Source: Winogradskyella eckloniae (GTDB lineage: Bacteria > Bacteroidota > Bacteroidia > Flavobacteriales > Flavobacteriaceae). Taken from it: 64,000 bases of DNA. The stretch covers positions 62,001-126,000 of the forward strand of contig NZ_JABRWP010000006.1 of NCBI RefSeq assembly GCF_013249045.1, in the 5' to 3' direction. Below the pieces are notes generated by a model. That model saw nothing but the letters and a program-made list of their open reading frames with translations. It did no database searches and was not told where the DNA came from. A program made the position numbers and the translations under genes. This document shows positions 18,014 to 27,442 of this stretch, piece by piece. Each line of letters opens with the position of its first letter. The stretch's first letter is position 1.

Positions 18014-19600
18014 TTAGATACGATTTGCAAACGTGACCTCCACTATATCCAAAATGGGTTTTGACTCATTATCAGTAGTATCTTTAATTTTAACTTCAAA
18101 CTGAAAACCATATCCTTTAGGAAGACCTGACAGATCTAGCTGTGCTGGTACTTTTCCAATTTGCTTTGCAAAGCCTTTTATGTAATCATATTCTTCTTTG
18201 ACTATTTGCCAATCACTCCATTGGTTAATTACACCATCGTTGTTTGTGTCTACTCCCAAGCGCACTTCTACTGTTTCAACCCATGGGCCAGGACTCGTGT
18301 AATCGAAATTTGTTTGCGTTAATAGATAAAACTGATTTTCAGCAAACATAATGTCAGGGTCAGGATGTCCTTGACCAATGTTACCACAAAAAGTAAACTT
18401 TTCATTAATATTATTAGAAGTAAACCAAGCCACACTCATATTCTTCTTCCCATGTTTTCCCGCTTGATCATAATCGCCAAATAAATAGTATTGCCCACCA
18501 ATAGAAATAGAAGCCCAATCTCCGTAAGCACTTTGATCGGGTTCATGAATTTCATACTTCGCAAATGCAACCGTTTGACCCGCTTTTATTTTATGTTGTT
18601 TTACATCGACCTTAGCTATTTTTCCAGGATATTTATCTGGAGCTTCATTATGCCAGTGAGGGTGAGCATATTCGCCAAAATTACCAGTTGATTTTGTACG
18701 TTCATCTACAGGAGGATTTAAAATTTTAAAATCATTAAAACCATCAGCACTCACAGCGTGAATTGCTAAAGGGGAATCCCAAGAATGTGTAGAAGCATCT
18801 ATCGGCGACCAATCTTCACCTATTATATGAAATTTCCCCTCTAAATCTCGAATGACAGCGCAATCTGAACCATCTGATGGATCTTTAAAAACCAATCCCA
18901 TATTTTTTCCAGGAATACCATCCGTTAAGTCTTCATCTATATATAAATGTGGATCTTGATCATTTGGGAAATCGTAATACAAATACAACTTTCCATCAAC
19001 ATATTCTGCTGTGGTCACCCAACGTGAATTAGATTCTGATACAGCACCATGATGTACCCAATTTTTCATATCAGTACTTTGCCAAGCATGATATCCTCCT
19101 CTACTTGGTATTAATCCTCCTGGAGCATCAAATTGGTTTTTGAAAGGTGTTGTTTTTAACACCATGTCATAACCTTTTAGTATTGTATCCTTACTTTTAA
19201 AATGCTCATGCTTATTTTTGTCAATATGTCGTCCAAACATCCAATAATTTCCATCTCCTAACTGCAGTGCGACAGGAGCACCTCTTAAAGTTGCTGGTCC
19301 TGATTTAGAAACTGGCTCCCAATTTAACCATTCTGGAGATTGAGAAAAGGTGATGAACTTTGCTGAACGCTTATCGGGAAACCGTTTTATAATACTTTTA
19401 AAAGTAGCATTCGTACTGATTGGTTCTATTCTACCATTGCTCATATTTATATCGGTTTGGCTCTCTATATTTACTTGCCAGTCGTGCTGAGACTCAATAG
19501 TCCAACTACTTGATTCAGTAATAGACTGTTTTTTTTGAGCACATACACTGCTTATAAAGCCTATAGCCAATGCGGTTAATATGTATAGTGGTTTTTTCAT
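18014..19600 (-). CDS. Putative beta-propeller glycosidase (family unassigned)
   Basis: 528 residues with a signal peptide ending SSVCAQ (about 21). After a N-terminal region (25-105) the protein shows blade-like repeats of the GH43/GH117 type: AEYVDGKLYLYYD at 198-210, SDCAVIRDLEGKFHIIGEDW at 245-264, YGDWASISIGGQYYLFGDYD near 365, and DPDIMFAENQFYLL near 420. Acidic residues at the blade starts are candidates for catalysis. A short DTNNDGVINQW segment near 453 resembles a calcium loop. I do not recognise a CAZy family. It probably acts on oligosaccharides in the periplasm. It is last in a minus-strand run, 55 bp after beta-helix protein 2. Confidence 0.55.
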   Translation of the reverse strand: MKKPLYILTALAIGFISSVCAQKKQSITESSSWTIESQHDWQVNIESQTDINMSNGRIEPISTNATFKSIIKRFPDKRSAKFITFSQSPEWLNWEPVSKSGPATLRGAPVALQLGDGNYWMFGRHIDKNKHEHFKSKDTILKGYDMVLKTTPFKNQFDAPGGLIPSRGGYHAWQSTDMKNWVHHGAVSESNSRWVTTAEYVDGKLYLYYDFPNDQDPHLYIDEDLTDGIPGKNMGLVFKDPSDGSDCAVIRDLEGKFHIIGEDWSPIDASTHSWDSPLAIHAVSADGFNDFKILNPPVDERTKSTGNFGEYAHPHWHNEAPDKYPGKIAKVDVKQHKIKAGQTVAFAKYEIHEPDQSAYGDWASISIGGQYYLFGDYDQAGKHGKKNMSVAWFTSNNINEKFTFCGNIGQGHPDPDIMFAENQFYLLTQTNFDYTSPGPWVETVEVRLGVDTNNDGVINQWSDWQIVKEEYDYIKGFAKQIGKVPAQLDLSGLPKGYGFQFEVKIKDTTDNESKPILDIVEVTFANRI

Positions 19601-19655
19601 TATTTAGTGTGTTTTATTTGCCATTTTCTACTTTTTAAATCCTATCGTTCCATAC

Positions 19656-22487
19656 TCAAGGTAACTTCAATTTGAACGTTTTCGTTTGATAATTTCTAAC
19701 CGCAGTTATGCTTATATTTTTACCACTATGAATATTCAAGTGTTTTTTGAAATCTGAGATATTTAGTATCTTTTCTTTATTTACAGCTTGTATAGTCCAT
19801 TCTTCTGCTAAACCTGCTTTCAGGAAAACCTTCCCCTTTTTTTTATCAATAGATTTAATAAAACAGCCAAAATTATAACCTCCTGAGGCATCAATTAAAT
19901 CAGGGTCATCAGCAATATCAACCATTACGGCACCAAGAATTTCTTCAGTGGCAGCCTTTTTATCAGTTTTGCTTTGGCCCATGCTGTACTTTCCATCGAG
20001 TAAAGTTTGATACCAACTTGGATATAATACATTTTCGACCTCTTTGAACACGGCTTTCTGCGTATAATCGATAGGATTGCCTTTACTATCAAAGGAGCGT
20101 GCTTTAATAGTTGATGATTTAGTTAAAATTATAGGGCCTGAGTAAATAGGAGAATCTATTGTTGGTTCCAAACCATCAAGAGTGTAATGTAAACTACCAC
20201 CATCATTCATTCGAGCATCAGGTATTAGAGTGACCTGAACTTTTTCAGAAAAATCACCACCAAATGGTAAAATACGAGTCATCTGGTGCCCAAATTCATT
20301 CATCGAAAAATTGACAAAACCTAATTTGAGTGCTGGGGAATTATCTAATACGCTGTAGTCTCCATTTTCAGGGTCTTTAAATAAAGGTCTGGCAATTTTT
20401 GAATTTATATCATAACCTTTTGCTTGCCAAGCTTTCATATCATTTTTTTTAATCATATTGGGGTTCTCTTGGAAATTCACATTCCAATACAAATTATAGT
20501 CATAATTGTTACTCCATTTGAAATCTCTTGGCAAACGAATTGGTCGAGCAAATTCTGCTGTTGGCTCTCCTTTTCCAGGAATTGCCCCTGCAACAACAAA
20601 AATGTTTTTATAAACCTCATCAAATGATTGTTTTGGCCACACATGCCAACCCAATGGTACTGCACTTACGGTAATATTATTATAAACTTTTCTGTACATA
20701 CCATCACGGAGCTTAATGGTTGAACCCAAGTTGAGGTTGTTGTAAATTTCGTAGTTAGAAGAACCATCATCTAAATCTATAGTCCAATTTCCTGCACTAA
20801 TAGATTTTCGAAAATTGGCAATCCGATTGTTACGCAGAATCGTCACATCAATTGCATCTAATTTTGTATATGCATTTATGAAGTCTTTTGAAGTGCCTCC
20901 TCCACCAAGCCATTGTCGCTCACGACCCCATGAATTAAATGGACCATGTTCTCCAGTTTCACGCACAGTTTCCCATATATCACAATACTCAATAATGTGT
21001 CCTCCCCAAGTACCATCATTGATACATATACCTGCACGTGGACAATTGTAAATGGTATTATGCGAAACTCTTATTTTATGACTCATGGAAATATATACAC
21101 CTGCTACTTGTTTACCAAAATCTCCAAAATCATGCATAATACTGTTTTCTACAATACAATTTTTAGGGTAGTCAGGTGATTTTGGACCAGGTTTCAAATC
21201 CATATTTTTACGCATGTCGTTCCAGTCTTTACCGTCAATTTCACGATCATCCCAAGTCTGATAAAAACGAACTGACGATGGTAAGCCAACAAAGCAAACA
21301 GGACTTTCTCCAATATGTACAAACCGACAATTTCTAATTGCATTGTCTCGATTGTAAGCACTCATAAACACACCATTACCTCCCAAGTATTCAAAGTTGC
21401 TATTTTCAATGGTGCAGTTTTCAGCGCCTTCTAAAAAAATAGCGCCTCCTCTATGAATGGCCCAATCGCCTCGAGCAACAGGTTCATAATCCTCCATAAA
21501 TGTAAGTCTTGATTGGGAGAAGTTGATTCCTTTAATCGAAATGTGCTTTACTGGTTTTTCTGATGTTCCTTTTAGATGTATTAAATCTTTTAGAATAGGG
21601 ACTTCAAAAGTTGATAGGTTAAAGTCTATTTCTGTCTTAGGATAAAAATACAGCTGACTAGTTTCCTTATCAAGAAACCATTCTCCTGGGGAGTCCAACT
21701 CTTCAAAGATATTTTCGATATAAAACAAAGACGATTTTTTACCTTCCCCTCCAATACCAAATCTTCGTTGCAATTGCCATCCTCCTTCATCAAGTATAAT
21801 TTTACTGTTTTTATCATCTCTGTCTTTTATTCGGTATTGCATATTTCCCCAATTATGACTTTGGAACGCATGTACAATTCCGGTTTCAGGATGTTTCCAT
21901 TCTTTTTTGCTAAATAACTTAGGGTTATAGTTAAACCATGAGTCATACCTTTTATTAGTCCCTCCCGTTACTTGTTGATACCCCTTTCCATCTCGCAATG
22001 GGTTTTGATAATCATAATTAGGGAATCGTGCACGTACCTGTCTTTCTTCGTTTACAAAAAGCTGGTCAAATTGAAGATCATGAGGGACCTGGGTTACATA
22101 AATTCCATCCTTATACTCCGTCCATTTTAAATCACGTAAAAGAATAGAACCTTTAATTTTAACATGTGCTCCAGGTATAGATGAAATTGTAAATGGATTT
22201 TCAGCGGTTCCAGAAAAAGAGGCATTTAGCAATAAAGTTTCTGAGAGGTAATAATTTCCTTCGCTCAACCAAATCGTAACAGGTTCTTTACCAATTAAGT
22301 GTTTTATATTAGAAAGAGCTCTTCCTACAGTGGCATAAGGCAAGTCTTTTGTTCCAGGATTTGTATCATTACCATTAGGTGAAACATACAACTCTTTGGA
22401 ATAACCAACATAACTAGAAAACAAAAGTATTATGCATGACAGAAATAATCTCAATCGCGATGTCATCAGTGAATTTTCTTTTTTCAT
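19656..22487 (-). CDS. Parallel beta-helix protein with FN3-associated and PDZ-like domains
   Basis: 943 residues from the ATG at 22487; the frame extends to a TTG at 22535 but the ATG gives the better signal peptide (ending VGYSK). Beta-helix from about 30 to 735 (YVSPNGNDTNPGTKDLPYAT; LFVNEERQVRARFPN; RGGAIFLEGAEN; GTWGGHIIEY; LDDGSSNYEIYNN). A chitobiase/FN3-associated module follows (HYTLDGLEPT, IYSGPI; about 750-817). The end (about 849-943; GAVMVDIADD ... KILNISDFKKHL) looks like a diverged PDZ domain. It is a paralogue of the protein at 10836 and a GH141-like candidate, so a fucose-releasing or endo-acting role is possible. It is separated from the upstream sulfatase gene by 226 bp, so it may have its own promoter. 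Confidence 0.72.
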   Translation of the reverse strand: MKKENSLMTSRLRLFLSCIILLFSSYVGYSKELYVSPNGNDTNPGTKDLPYATVGRALSNIKHLIGKEPVTIWLSEGNYYLSETLLLNASFSGTAENPFTISSIPGAHVKIKGSILLRDLKWTEYKDGIYVTQVPHDLQFDQLFVNEERQVRARFPNYDYQNPLRDGKGYQQVTGGTNKRYDSWFNYNPKLFSKKEWKHPETGIVHAFQSHNWGNMQYRIKDRDDKNSKIILDEGGWQLQRRFGIGGEGKKSSLFYIENIFEELDSPGEWFLDKETSQLYFYPKTEIDFNLSTFEVPILKDLIHLKGTSEKPVKHISIKGINFSQSRLTFMEDYEPVARGDWAIHRGGAIFLEGAENCTIENSNFEYLGGNGVFMSAYNRDNAIRNCRFVHIGESPVCFVGLPSSVRFYQTWDDREIDGKDWNDMRKNMDLKPGPKSPDYPKNCIVENSIMHDFGDFGKQVAGVYISMSHKIRVSHNTIYNCPRAGICINDGTWGGHIIEYCDIWETVRETGEHGPFNSWGRERQWLGGGGTSKDFINAYTKLDAIDVTILRNNRIANFRKSISAGNWTIDLDDGSSNYEIYNNLNLGSTIKLRDGMYRKVYNNITVSAVPLGWHVWPKQSFDEVYKNIFVVAGAIPGKGEPTAEFARPIRLPRDFKWSNNYDYNLYWNVNFQENPNMIKKNDMKAWQAKGYDINSKIARPLFKDPENGDYSVLDNSPALKLGFVNFSMNEFGHQMTRILPFGGDFSEKVQVTLIPDARMNDGGSLHYTLDGLEPTIDSPIYSGPIILTKSSTIKARSFDSKGNPIDYTQKAVFKEVENVLYPSWYQTLLDGKYSMGQSKTDKKAATEEILGAVMVDIADDPDLIDASGGYNFGCFIKSIDKKKGKVFLKAGLAEEWTIQAVNKEKILNISDFKKHLNIHSGKNISITAVRNYQTKTFKLKLP

Positions 22488-22713
22488 TTTATTCTTATTT
22501 TTTAGTAATGTATTTAATATCGTAGGCGAAAACAACCAAGATCATTATATCCTTGATCGTCAGTTAAAATGCTAATAAGATTTGGTTTATTAGTTTTAGG
22601 ATAGCCTTTAATAAAAGACATTACAAAAGCTAGATAGGTACAAATACATATAACTAGATTTACTTTTTTTGTAAGTAACATAGAATCTTATTTTTTTATT
22701 TGTTCAACCTGTT

Positions 22714-24162
22714 TTACTGCTTTACTTGAATGTCTTTAAAAGGAGGTAATCTTTGGTCTGTTCCAACACTATTAACATCTCCTAATTCTTTTCTTACGCG
22801 TTCTGCTTCTTTCAGTAATTCTTCTACAATTTTTGGGTTTTTTCGAGAGACATCTTTTAATTCTCCCATATCGTGATCTAAATCAATTAAGATAGGTTGC
22901 TTTAATGTTTGTATACCTTTACATGGTAATGTTTTTAAAGCTTTACCATTAAATGGTTTTCCCATTTGTTTTTTAGACCAAAAAGGTTGGTCTTCTAACG
23001 TTCTTGGTAAATGTAGTTTCCAAGGTCCTTTTCTAACAGCTTGTAAATTAATACCGTTGTAATAATAGATAAATTCGTGAGGGGTTTTTCCTTTACCTGT
23101 TTCTAAGATAGTCGTAATATCTTTTCCATCAATAACTCTATCTGAAGGAACTTTTGCTCCTGCGAGGTTTGCAATCGTAGGATATAAGTCCATTGAAGAT
23201 AATGAGGTATGATTGATACCTGTTGCAAATTTATCTTTGTATTTAATAATGGCAGGAATACGGAAACCACCTTCCATGGTTGTGTATTTTCCACCATTTA
23301 AAGGTCCCGCAGACCCTCCAAAATTACAAATGGCTGGTCCGTTATCTGATAAAAATATGATAATTGTATTTTCATCGTAACCATTCTCAGAAAGAAAGTT
23401 GGTGAATTTGCCAACATAATGATCTAATTCTTGTACATAATCTCCATAAGGGCCTCCTTTTGAAGATTTTTTAAAAGCATTACTCGGTAAAATAGGAGAG
23501 TGTACAGCGTTGTATGCTAAGTATAAAAAGAATGGTTTTTCTTTATTTGATTTCACAAACGCTATTGCTTCATCTGTATAGCTTTCTAAAAGGGTTTCGT
23601 AGGTTACTTTTTCGTTTACAACAGTTCTGTTTTTATATAGTTTTTTTAAGGCAGCGGATTTGCTATTCCAATTAGATTGTAGACCAAAAAATTCTTCAAA
23701 CCCGTGATCCATAGGATGTGAGCCTTCCATAAATCCTAAATGCCATTTGCCAATACACATGGTTGAATACCCTGTTTGTTGAAGTGTAGAGGCTATAGTG
23801 ATTTCTTCAGCGTCTAGTCCATAAGCACTGTGTTTGGTGCCAGTATGACGCGCAACAGGAAACCCATTTCGCATTGGATATCTACCCGTAAGCAGAGCTG
23901 CTCTCGATGGACTGCATACGGATGAAGGCACCTGAAAATCAGAAAATTTTAAACCTTCCTCAGCTAATTGATCAATATGTGGTGTATTTACATCTTGTGC
24001 ACCATAGCTGCTTAAATCGCCATAACCCAAGTCATCGGCAAAAAGAATAACAATATTAGGGCGCTCTTGGGCATGTATACTTAAGAAAGAACACATAATT
24101 AGGAATACACTTATTTTATAAAACGGCTGCATACTTTTATTTAATTTGGCTAAAATTTTCAT
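22714..24162 (-). CDS. S1 family sulfatase (CSPSR)
   Basis: 482-residue type I sulfatase. The export signal is best seen from Met11 (MQPFYKISVFLIMCSFLSIH), so the start may be at 24132. Metal-binding DDLGYGD is near residue 43, and the formylglycine Cys lies in S-V-C-S-P-S-R (about 83) followed by AALLTGRYPMRNG. GKWHLGFMEG and LSDNGPAIC follow. Length and motifs are like N-acetylgalactosamine-6-sulfatase/arylsulfatase A types, but the substrate is not inferred from that. Gaps on both sides (233 bp upstream, 226 bp downstream) suggest it may be a separate unit or contain internal promoters. Confidence 0.9.
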   Translation of the reverse strand: MKILAKLNKSMQPFYKISVFLIMCSFLSIHAQERPNIVILFADDLGYGDLSSYGAQDVNTPHIDQLAEEGLKFSDFQVPSSVCSPSRAALLTGRYPMRNGFPVARHTGTKHSAYGLDAEEITIASTLQQTGYSTMCIGKWHLGFMEGSHPMDHGFEEFFGLQSNWNSKSAALKKLYKNRTVVNEKVTYETLLESYTDEAIAFVKSNKEKPFFLYLAYNAVHSPILPSNAFKKSSKGGPYGDYVQELDHYVGKFTNFLSENGYDENTIIIFLSDNGPAICNFGGSAGPLNGGKYTTMEGGFRIPAIIKYKDKFATGINHTSLSSMDLYPTIANLAGAKVPSDRVIDGKDITTILETGKGKTPHEFIYYYNGINLQAVRKGPWKLHLPRTLEDQPFWSKKQMGKPFNGKALKTLPCKGIQTLKQPILIDLDHDMGELKDVSRKNPKIVEELLKEAERVRKELGDVNSVGTDQRLPPFKDIQVKQ

Positions 24163-24395
24163 GGATTGATTTATGATTTAGATACTATTTTAGAAATAAT
24201 TTAAAATTTCAACTAGCTCTAATAATTAATGTGATAGTTTCATTTTCTTGAATGGTTTTTTCTTTTTTGAATAACGGTTTTAAATGCATAGAACAATGTC
24301 ATATTGTAAATTCTACGTTTTTAGTATTTCCCTGTCGTTGAATGTTCATTTTTCCTTATTCATACCATTAGCTTGAGGTGCTCCAAGTTTTTTTG

Positions 24396-25829
24396 TTAAT
24401 GTTTTTTCTTTTTAGAAACCATATAATCTGTCGCTTCTAAAGATGTCATAGGATCCTTGTTTTTATCCATTTCAATTTCTAATAAATTAGTCATCTCAAT
24501 TAATTTATCACTGTAATCTGGATGATTAGCCAAATCATGCATTTCTAACTGATCGTCTAAAAGGTTAAAAAGTTTTTTCTTCTTAATCTTTGGGTAAACT
24601 ATTAATTTCCATTGGTCTTTAATAAGCATTCTTTGGGTTCCCATATAAGCACCAAAAATGGTTTCATAATTCTTTTTTGAGTTATTTTTCAGTAATGGCA
24701 ATACACTTTTAAAAGCTACATAATCTGGTTTTTTAATGGCTGCCAAGTCTAATGATGTCGCCATAGCATCTTGAATATAAATAGGAGTCTCTATTTTTTT
24801 ATCTGCTTTTATGCTTGGTCCTGTAATAATAAAAGGGGCTCGCATAGAATGCTCATACATGTTTTGTTTACCAACTAAACCATGATGTCCCACGGCTAAA
24901 CCATGATCTGATGTAAAAATAATATAGGTATTATCTGCCTTTCCTGATTTTTCAAGTGCTTCTAAAATGCGACCAATTTGCGCATCCATATACGTAATAC
25001 TAGCATAATATTCTTGTCTGTGTACCTTTATGGCATAGGGTGTTCTAGGAAATGGCGCTAACCGTTCATCTCTAATTTTTGGAACAGCTTTACCACCCAT
25101 ATCTGGATACAAATCCAAATAATTTTCAGGAAGTTTAATACGATCTAAAGTATAGTTTTCTACATATTCTTTTGGTGCTTGTCTAGGATCGTGTGGTGCA
25201 TTAAAAGCCAAATACATAAAAAATGGGCTGTCCTCATTTTTGGCCTTCTCAATATATGCAATGCCATCATTTGCTAAAACTTCGCTCCAGTGTTTTCCTC
25301 CTTCCCAATAGCCTCCATGCTCTGTATCCCAAGGGTGCCAAGCTGTTTCTGGATTTTCATCTTTTATAGGTCTATTGTATGCCGTTTTGGTAGTTTTAGG
25401 CATGCCTTTTCTTATGTTTTTAGTGACATCAAATACGGAATCTACAGGAATTGGTACATGCCATTTTCCAGAGATGTAGGTGGTGTATCCTGCTTCAGAC
25501 ATCAATTCGGGCCAAGACTGTTGTGCTTTATTATTAACTTTAGTTACTGCGTTTTTAGCTTGCCATAGTGCTGCACCGCTTATCATCATAGATCTGCTAG
25601 CCATGCATACAGCTCCAGACCAGGCGCCTTGATTATAGGCGTGTGTAAACGTTGTACCACTTTTGGTTAACTTATCTAAGTTAGGGGTTTCTACAATGGT
25701 TTGTCCGTTGGCGCCTATGGTTTCAAAAGATTGATCATCTGAAAAAATAAATATAATGTTTGGTTTTTCTATTTGACCATAAACAAGGCCGCCCACCAAA
25801 AGCGCTACAAGATTGAGTATATATTTCAT
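24396..25829 (-). CDS. S1 family sulfatase with CMASR motif
   Basis: 477-residue sulfatase with a signal peptide ending VYGQ (about 19). Metal-binding SDDQS is at 30-34. The maturation motif is C-M-A-S-R with Cys75: alanine replaces the usual proline. C-x-A-x-R is an accepted variant in some sulfatases. Downstream: GKWHVP, the histidine motif NAPHDPR, and TSDHG, where His replaces the usual Asn of SDNG. These differences put it in another subgroup (choline-sulfatase/iduronate-2-sulfatase-like) from its neighbours, so it may act on a different sulfate position or sugar. It starts 5 bp after the stop of the sulfatase gene at 25835, so they are surely co-transcribed. Confidence 0.88.
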   Translation of the reverse strand: MKYILNLVALLVGGLVYGQIEKPNIIFIFSDDQSFETIGANGQTIVETPNLDKLTKSGTTFTHAYNQGAWSGAVCMASRSMMISGAALWQAKNAVTKVNNKAQQSWPELMSEAGYTTYISGKWHVPIPVDSVFDVTKNIRKGMPKTTKTAYNRPIKDENPETAWHPWDTEHGGYWEGGKHWSEVLANDGIAYIEKAKNEDSPFFMYLAFNAPHDPRQAPKEYVENYTLDRIKLPENYLDLYPDMGGKAVPKIRDERLAPFPRTPYAIKVHRQEYYASITYMDAQIGRILEALEKSGKADNTYIIFTSDHGLAVGHHGLVGKQNMYEHSMRAPFIITGPSIKADKKIETPIYIQDAMATSLDLAAIKKPDYVAFKSVLPLLKNNSKKNYETIFGAYMGTQRMLIKDQWKLIVYPKIKKKKLFNLLDDQLEMHDLANHPDYSDKLIEMTNLLEIEMDKNKDPMTSLEATDYMVSKKKKH

Positions 25830-25834
25830 TTTTG

Positions 25835-27442
25835 TTAATTTTTAAAGGCAAAATTGGCTTGTGGCCATTGGCTTAATATCGCGTCATTTTGTTGAATGGC
25901 ACCAGGTGTACTTCTACCGTCTCGTATATGTTTAATGAGTAGTTCTTTTAATTCTGTAACTTTCTCAGGAAATTTATTCGCCACATTATTTTCCTCTTTG
26001 ATGTCATACTTTAAGTTGAATAGAATATTTTCGGGTAAATTCTCTTTATGTGTTTTAGTTTTTCCTGAAGCCATAATACCTGAATTTGGGGACACAATTA
26101 ATTTCCAATCTCCTTTTCTAATGGCAAAGACACCGTACTTATCATGATGAATAGTGGCCTCTCGTAAATAGGTTCCTTCATTAGTTAATAAAGGCATCAT
26201 ACTAAAGCTGTCTTCAGCTTCATTAGCTTTAAATTTATACTGTAATAGATCTGCACACGTAGCCATAAAGTCGGTAGTACAAATTGTGGTAATAGAAACA
26301 GAATTGGGCTTAATTTTACCAGGCCATTTCACAAAAAATGGAACGCGATGACCTCCTTCTAAATAACTTCCTTTATAGCCACTATAAATATAGCTTGGAT
26401 TGTGTTTTTTTTGTCTTAATGTTTTTAAATCGTTTGTGGTAGCATACCCATTATCGCTAGTAAAAACAACCATAGTATTATCCTCAATACCTTGTGCTTT
26501 TAGGGTGTGAAAAATAGTTCCCATTAAATCGTCAATCATAATTACAAAATCTGCATAAGGACTCTGTATTTCGCTTTGCCCTTTCCATGGTGCAATAGGT
26601 AATACAGGATTATGTGGTGAAGGCAAGGGGATGTACATAAAAAAAGGTTGCTCTTTGTTTGCATTTTCTTTTATAAATGCAATGGATTTTTCTACAACCG
26701 TTGGAAGAACGTCTTCGTGTTTAAAATCATCTGCTACGTCTCCCTTTATCCAACTGCTAAAAGGATATTCTTTTCTATTTCTTTCGGTCTTCTGGGTTGG
26801 AACCATAGTTGCCATATCATTTTCTATATAGACAAATGGTGGCATATTTAAGGATGCTGAAATTATATAGGAATAATCGAACCCCAAATCATTAGGTCCA
26901 AATTTTATGGGCTGACTATAATCGATGTCCTTAAAATTTAAACGATCTGTTCTTCCAGAATAATGATCAAACTCTGGACTATTATTTTTCATGCTCCAGT
27001 TTAAACCTAAATGCCATTTACCAATATTAGCTGTTTTGTACCCATTGTCTTTTAGCATTTGTGCAACGGTTAACTTGCCTTTCTGAATTAAACTAGGCGA
27101 GTTGCCCCAAGTCACAAATTCTTTTAGTGGTGTACGCCAATTGTAACGTCCTGTTAAAATACCATATCGTGTGGGTGTACAAACTGCAGAAGACGTATGC
27201 GCATCTGTAAACATCATACCTTCTTTACCCATTTGATCTAAATGTGGTGTTGGTATTTTACTGTTTTCATTATAGAGACTAATATCACCTATACCTAAAT
27301 CGTCTGCCAATATGTATATAATATTTGGTTTCTGTGGTGTAGGTTGTTCCTCGGTCGTTTTTGGGTTAAAACTAGTAAGGACCAGAAAAGAGGTTACTAA
27401 CAGCCCACTGATACTAAGAATTTGTATGGATTTAGTTTTCAT
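25835..27442 (-). CDS. S1 family sulfatase (CTPTR)
   Basis: 535-residue type I sulfatase with an N-terminal hydrophobic export segment (about 8-25). Metal-binding DDLGIGD is at 47-53 and the formylglycine Cys is Cys88 in C-T-P-T-R. It shares YGILTGRYNWRTP and GKWHLGLNW with the sulfatase at 43816 (YALLSGRYHW, GKWHLGWNW), so these two are close relatives on opposite arms of the locus. Its start overlaps the end of the GH29 gene by 11 bp, which suggests translational coupling of fucosidase and sulfatase. Confidence 0.92.
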   Translation of the reverse strand: MKTKSIQILSISGLLVTSFLVLTSFNPKTTEEQPTPQKPNIIYILADDLGIGDISLYNENSKIPTPHLDQMGKEGMMFTDAHTSSAVCTPTRYGILTGRYNWRTPLKEFVTWGNSPSLIQKGKLTVAQMLKDNGYKTANIGKWHLGLNWSMKNNSPEFDHYSGRTDRLNFKDIDYSQPIKFGPNDLGFDYSYIISASLNMPPFVYIENDMATMVPTQKTERNRKEYPFSSWIKGDVADDFKHEDVLPTVVEKSIAFIKENANKEQPFFMYIPLPSPHNPVLPIAPWKGQSEIQSPYADFVIMIDDLMGTIFHTLKAQGIEDNTMVVFTSDNGYATTNDLKTLRQKKHNPSYIYSGYKGSYLEGGHRVPFFVKWPGKIKPNSVSITTICTTDFMATCADLLQYKFKANEAEDSFSMMPLLTNEGTYLREATIHHDKYGVFAIRKGDWKLIVSPNSGIMASGKTKTHKENLPENILFNLKYDIKEENNVANKFPEKVTELKELLIKHIRDGRSTPGAIQQNDAILSQWPQANFAFKN

